From the NCBI GenBank assembly GCA_900552135.1, contig URYN01000018.1:1-6026 (forward strand): a stretch of 6,026 nt of DNA, read 5' to 3'. Below the pieces are notes generated by a model. The model searched no databases. It had not been told where the DNA came from and was given only the letters and a program-made list of their open reading frames with translations. How positions within the stretch are numbered: the stretch's first letter is position 1; the number at the start of each line of letters is the position of its first letter. This DNA is from an uncultured Clostridium sp. Its GTDB lineage: Bacteria > Bacillota > Clostridia > TANB77 > CAG-508. Of the stretch, positions 4,324 to 6,026 are shown piece by piece. Made by a program: the position numbers and the translations under genes.

Positions 4324-4515
4324 TTAATCCCAATTTATAGAATCATGTGATACTGTTCCGTGCTGAGCAATGCTTTCATTTGCTCGTTCAATTGCCTCTA
4401 TTTCATCCGGCAATGCTTTATCTTCCGGAACAAACCGAACCAACACTCTAAATATTGTTTCTGTGTCACTCTCATCAATTAAATCTATTAATCCTTTTAA
4501 CATTTCTTTACTCAT
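4324..4515 (-). CDS. putative antitoxin partner of the RelE-type toxin
   Basis: This 63-aa acidic protein (MSKEMLKGLIDLIDESD, later VPEDKALPDEIEAIERA, ending SHDSINWD) has predicted helices in the first half and an extended acidic tail, a common antitoxin layout in which the tail wraps the basic toxin. The ATG follows AGGAGG by 8 bases. That ribosome site overlaps the toxin stop, so the two genes are coupled. A TTG two codons earlier is less likely. The toxin-first order is the reverse of relBE and resembles higBA, yet no helix-turn-helix is evident. The antitoxin role is inferred from position and charge. Confidence 0.72.
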   Translation of the reverse strand: MSKEMLKGLIDLIDESDTETIFRVLVRFVPEDKALPDEIEAIERANESIAQHGTVSHDSINWD

Positions 4516-4527
4516 TCTCAACGCCTC

Positions 4528-4767
4528 CTATAATCGCTTGTATACCTGCCCTCTTGGTAAAACATCCTTTATGATTATTGTATCATTTATTACCGAAAAA
4601 ATAACTCGCAAATCTCCAACTCGTAATCGGTAATCATCTTTAATTCCTTGTAACTTTTTTACATCACCCGCCGGAAGTTTCTCAATTGCTATCTTCAACC
4701 TCTGTTTTGTTGGTCTATCCATTTTACCAATGTGCTTCGCAGCCTCTTTTTCATACTCGATCCGCAA
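4528..4767 (-). CDS. RelE/ParE-family toxin
   Basis: This 79-aa protein matches the RelE/ParE pattern: a first strand (RIEYEKEA), two helices (KHIGKMDRPTKQRLKIAIEKL split at the turn), then KKLQG and YRLRVGDLRVIF (residues 46-57), and a C-terminal PRGQVYKRL. Lys37/38, Arg47, Arg49, Arg54, Arg72 and Tyr76 are candidates for the basic and tyrosine residues that RelE-type toxins use to cut ribosome-bound mRNA. ParE-like gyrase poisoning is the alternative. The start is TTG, 7 bases after GGGGGG. No ATG fits the expected N-terminus. The weak TTG start may limit toxin output relative to the antitoxin, which has a better site. Confidence 0.87.
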   Translation of the reverse strand: MRIEYEKEAAKHIGKMDRPTKQRLKIAIEKLPAGDVKKLQGIKDDYRLRVGDLRVIFSVINDTIIIKDVLPRGQVYKRL

Positions 4768-4797
4768 CTTGACACCCCCCTTTATTTTCCTATCAAT

Positions 4798-4842
4798 ACT
4801 TTAACATTTTTTTTCTTTAAAGTCTATTCTCTTTACAGACTT
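4798..4842 (-). promoter_or_regulatory. toxin-antitoxin promoter with overlapping inverted repeats
   Basis: TAGACT (4821-4826) and TAAAGT (4798-4803) are separated by 17 bases on the minus strand. Two inverted repeats overlap the boxes: ACTTTAA...TTAAAGT (4798-4823) and AAGTCT...AGACTT (4820-4842). Toxin-antitoxin complexes usually repress their own promoter, so these are candidate operators. Each box matches consensus at only four of six bases. Confidence 0.45.
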
Positions 4843-4855
4843 CTATTTGTTTTTT

Positions 4856-4884
4856 GGAACTGTCCACTATCAGCAGACAGCTCC
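4856..4884 (-). other. hairpin downstream of the DUF5688-like gene
   Basis: In minus-strand RNA, GGAGCUGUC pairs with GACAGUUCC over 9 bases including one G-U, with an 11-base loop. It starts about 20 bases after the gene's stop but is followed by A-rich sequence instead of a U-run. It may stabilise or process the 3' end more than terminate. Confidence 0.5.
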
Positions 4885-4903
4885 TAACACATAAGAGATG
4901 CTT

Positions 4904-5791
4904 TTACAAGAATATTTTTCTTTCTTCTATCGAATAATAATATGCATGGTCTGAAAGCCTTTCTTCCTTGCTTACTTGTGTTTCATTCACTTCTTGTATC
5001 ATGGTGTCCATCATTTCTCTATCTATATCTGCATAAGACGGAACAATAAGCACTTCATCAATACTACTTGGAATAATATAAAAATTTTGTTTTAATTTTT
5101 TGCTAATCTCTTCTAAAATTTCTGTTCTCAAAATTGCTGTAGCCCCCCAAAACCTTTCTTTGTTTGTAAGAACATACATAATTTTCTCTTCACACGATTT
5201 TATCAATCTTCTCTTTTCTTCTTCATCTATTGGCATCTCTTCAAATATCTCTATCATGTTATAAAACTTATATTCGAATTTGATTTCCATATTTTTTAAT
5301 GCCAACTCATATAATTTTTCCTCTCTTAAAGGTATCATTTTCAAAATATCATTTGTGATTAAAATTGTCATTCTTTCACTTTTATCTAGTTCTCCGCCAT
5401 CTAAATAATATATAACAGACAAGTCTAAAAAAGTCTTATGCGGTACTCTTTGCAACAATTGCACGTTACTGTCCGTATGTATTAATTTACAAATTACATT
5501 TTCCTCTTTTCCCACTTTCTCTAAAATCTTTTTGCCACTGAAAGGAACGTCCCTGTGCTCGTTGTACACTTTTATTATTTCCTTTGCGATTGTTTCAATC
5601 GAGCAAATTTTTTGTTGATACTTATAAAAAAATTCTTCCAAATATATTATTGGCAAAATCTCTTTTTCCCCCATAATAATTCCGACTCGCACAACACTAT
5701 TATTTTTTGTGGTTTCGCATAATCTTACATCCTCTCCTGTTCTTCTTTTTACCTCTTCCAATACACTTTTTTGAAATACTTTGTAATTCAT
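4904..5791 (-). CDS. DUF5688-like protein
   Basis: This 295-aa protein shows the layout I associate with DUF5688 proteins, common and often multi-copy in Lachnospiraceae. It opens with MNYKVFQKSVLEEVKRR, then PIIYLEEFFYKYQ, VPHKTFLDLSVIYYL, and MYVLTNKERFWGATAIL. It closes with IIPSSIDEVLIVP (about residues 239-249), EVNETQVSKEERLSDH and YYYSIEER (to about 290). No membrane segment or signal is visible, so it should be cytoplasmic. The molecular function of the family is not known to me. The ATG is set by GGAG 8 bases upstream. A TATAAT-containing region with a degenerate copy of the shared promoter module lies before it. The toxin-antitoxin pair downstream has its own promoter. Confidence 0.82.
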   Translation of the reverse strand: MNYKVFQKSVLEEVKRRTGEDVRLCETTKNNSVVRVGIIMGEKEILPIIYLEEFFYKYQQKICSIETIAKEIIKVYNEHRDVPFSGKKILEKVGKEENVICKLIHTDSNVQLLQRVPHKTFLDLSVIYYLDGGELDKSERMTILITNDILKMIPLREEKLYELALKNMEIKFEYKFYNMIEIFEEMPIDEEEKRRLIKSCEEKIMYVLTNKERFWGATAILRTEILEEISKKLKQNFYIIPSSIDEVLIVPSYADIDREMMDTMIQEVNETQVSKEERLSDHAYYYSIEERKIFL

Positions 5792-5831
5792 TTTCCATTC
5801 TCCTTTTCTTATTGTTTTTATTTACAATATA

Positions 5832-5906
5832 ATTATATTATATTAATGCCTAAAGTGCATCTTTTCAGAGATAATTAGAACGAAACTTTTTCTTTTTTTG
5901 GGAAAA
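5832..5906 (-). promoter_or_regulatory. promoter of the DUF5688-like gene, degenerate module copy C
   Basis: Overlapping TATAAT boxes (5832-5837 and 5837-5842) precede the gene. Upstream on the minus strand is AAAAAAAGAAAAAG (5887-5899 region), flanked by TTTTC, which can form a weak hairpin. The gap between GAAAAA and the nearer TATAAT is 49 bases, the same as in modules A and B. The TTGTTGCCA palindrome is missing. Confidence 0.45.
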
Positions 5907-6026
5907 CTATTTGCTTTTATTATGCCAATATAGTATTATATAAATAACCTTTTAAGGTTGTTTTTGTTTACAACTATAAATGAGCAAGTTCGTGATTTTG
6001 CATAAAAGAAAGACACCTTGAATTCG
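5907..6026. other. terminal segment with weak hairpin and no supported gene
   Basis: AACCTT-TT-AAGGTT (5946-5959), followed by GTTTTTG on the plus strand, is a weak terminator-like hairpin. On the minus strand, a frame open from the window edge ends at a TAG at 5974-5976 (last residues FMQNHELAHL). It could be the tail of an upstream gene, but 16 codons are too few to claim one. Confidence 0.3.

Noticed and set aside
4370..4633. Plus-strand 87-codon ORF across the toxin-antitoxin genes
   Set aside because: It overlaps two well supported minus-strand genes with good start signals and has no ribosome site or family resemblance.
5979..6020. Short plus-strand ORF MSKFVILHKRKTP
   Set aside because: It is thirteen codons long with no ribosome site and no resemblance to a known peptide.
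1..6026. CRISPR array, tRNA or rRNA genes, or a transposase
   Set aside because: No regularly spaced repeats, no tRNA-like cloverleaf, no rRNA sequence and no transposase motifs were seen on either strand.

Overview
The window is an AT-rich stretch that looks like accessory DNA from a gut-type Firmicute, most likely a Clostridia/Lachnospiraceae plasmid or integrative element. This rests on base composition, strong GGAGG-type ribosome sites, a DUF5688-like protein (a family I associate with Lachnospiraceae), and genes typical of conjugative elements: a J-domain/LPD29-like polyvalent-type protein, a RadC-like JAB protein and tandem ribbon-helix-helix proteins. Every gene I can support reads on the minus strand, so transcription runs from high to low coordinates. 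I see no relaxase, replication protein, integrase, rRNA, tRNA or CRISPR array.

In transcription order: a 295-aa DUF5688-like protein (4904-5791); a RelE/ParE-type toxin followed by a small putative antitoxin (4324-4767); a small membrane-anchored protein (3839-4222); a decayed small ORF (3598-3813); a 44-aa helical protein with its own promoter (3231-3365); a structured spacer (3128-3221); a RadC-like JAMM protein (2596-3072); a 54-aa ORF (2409-2573); a terminator; a promoter module; the J-domain/LPD29-like protein (1102-2127); a tiny ORF with a strong ribosome site (1015-1086); a bidirectional terminator (921-964); a branched palindromic element (799-859); and two overlapping RHH genes (61-694), which probably continue toward transfer genes outside the window.

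The most unusual content is non-coding. Two promoter regions (2222-2320 and 3420-3517) share one architecture: a TTGTTGCCA-N3-TGGCAACAA palindrome, an A/T hairpin, then exactly 49 bases to a TATAAT box. A third, degenerate copy with the same 49-base gap lies before the DUF5688 gene. Four GGGGACA...TGTCCCC palindromes (REP-like) punctuate gene ends. The branched palindrome before the RHH genes is a candidate transfer-origin element. Two small ORFs behind excellent ribosome sites look as if the protein continues in the +1 frame.

Family assignments come from recognising motifs by eye. No search was run.
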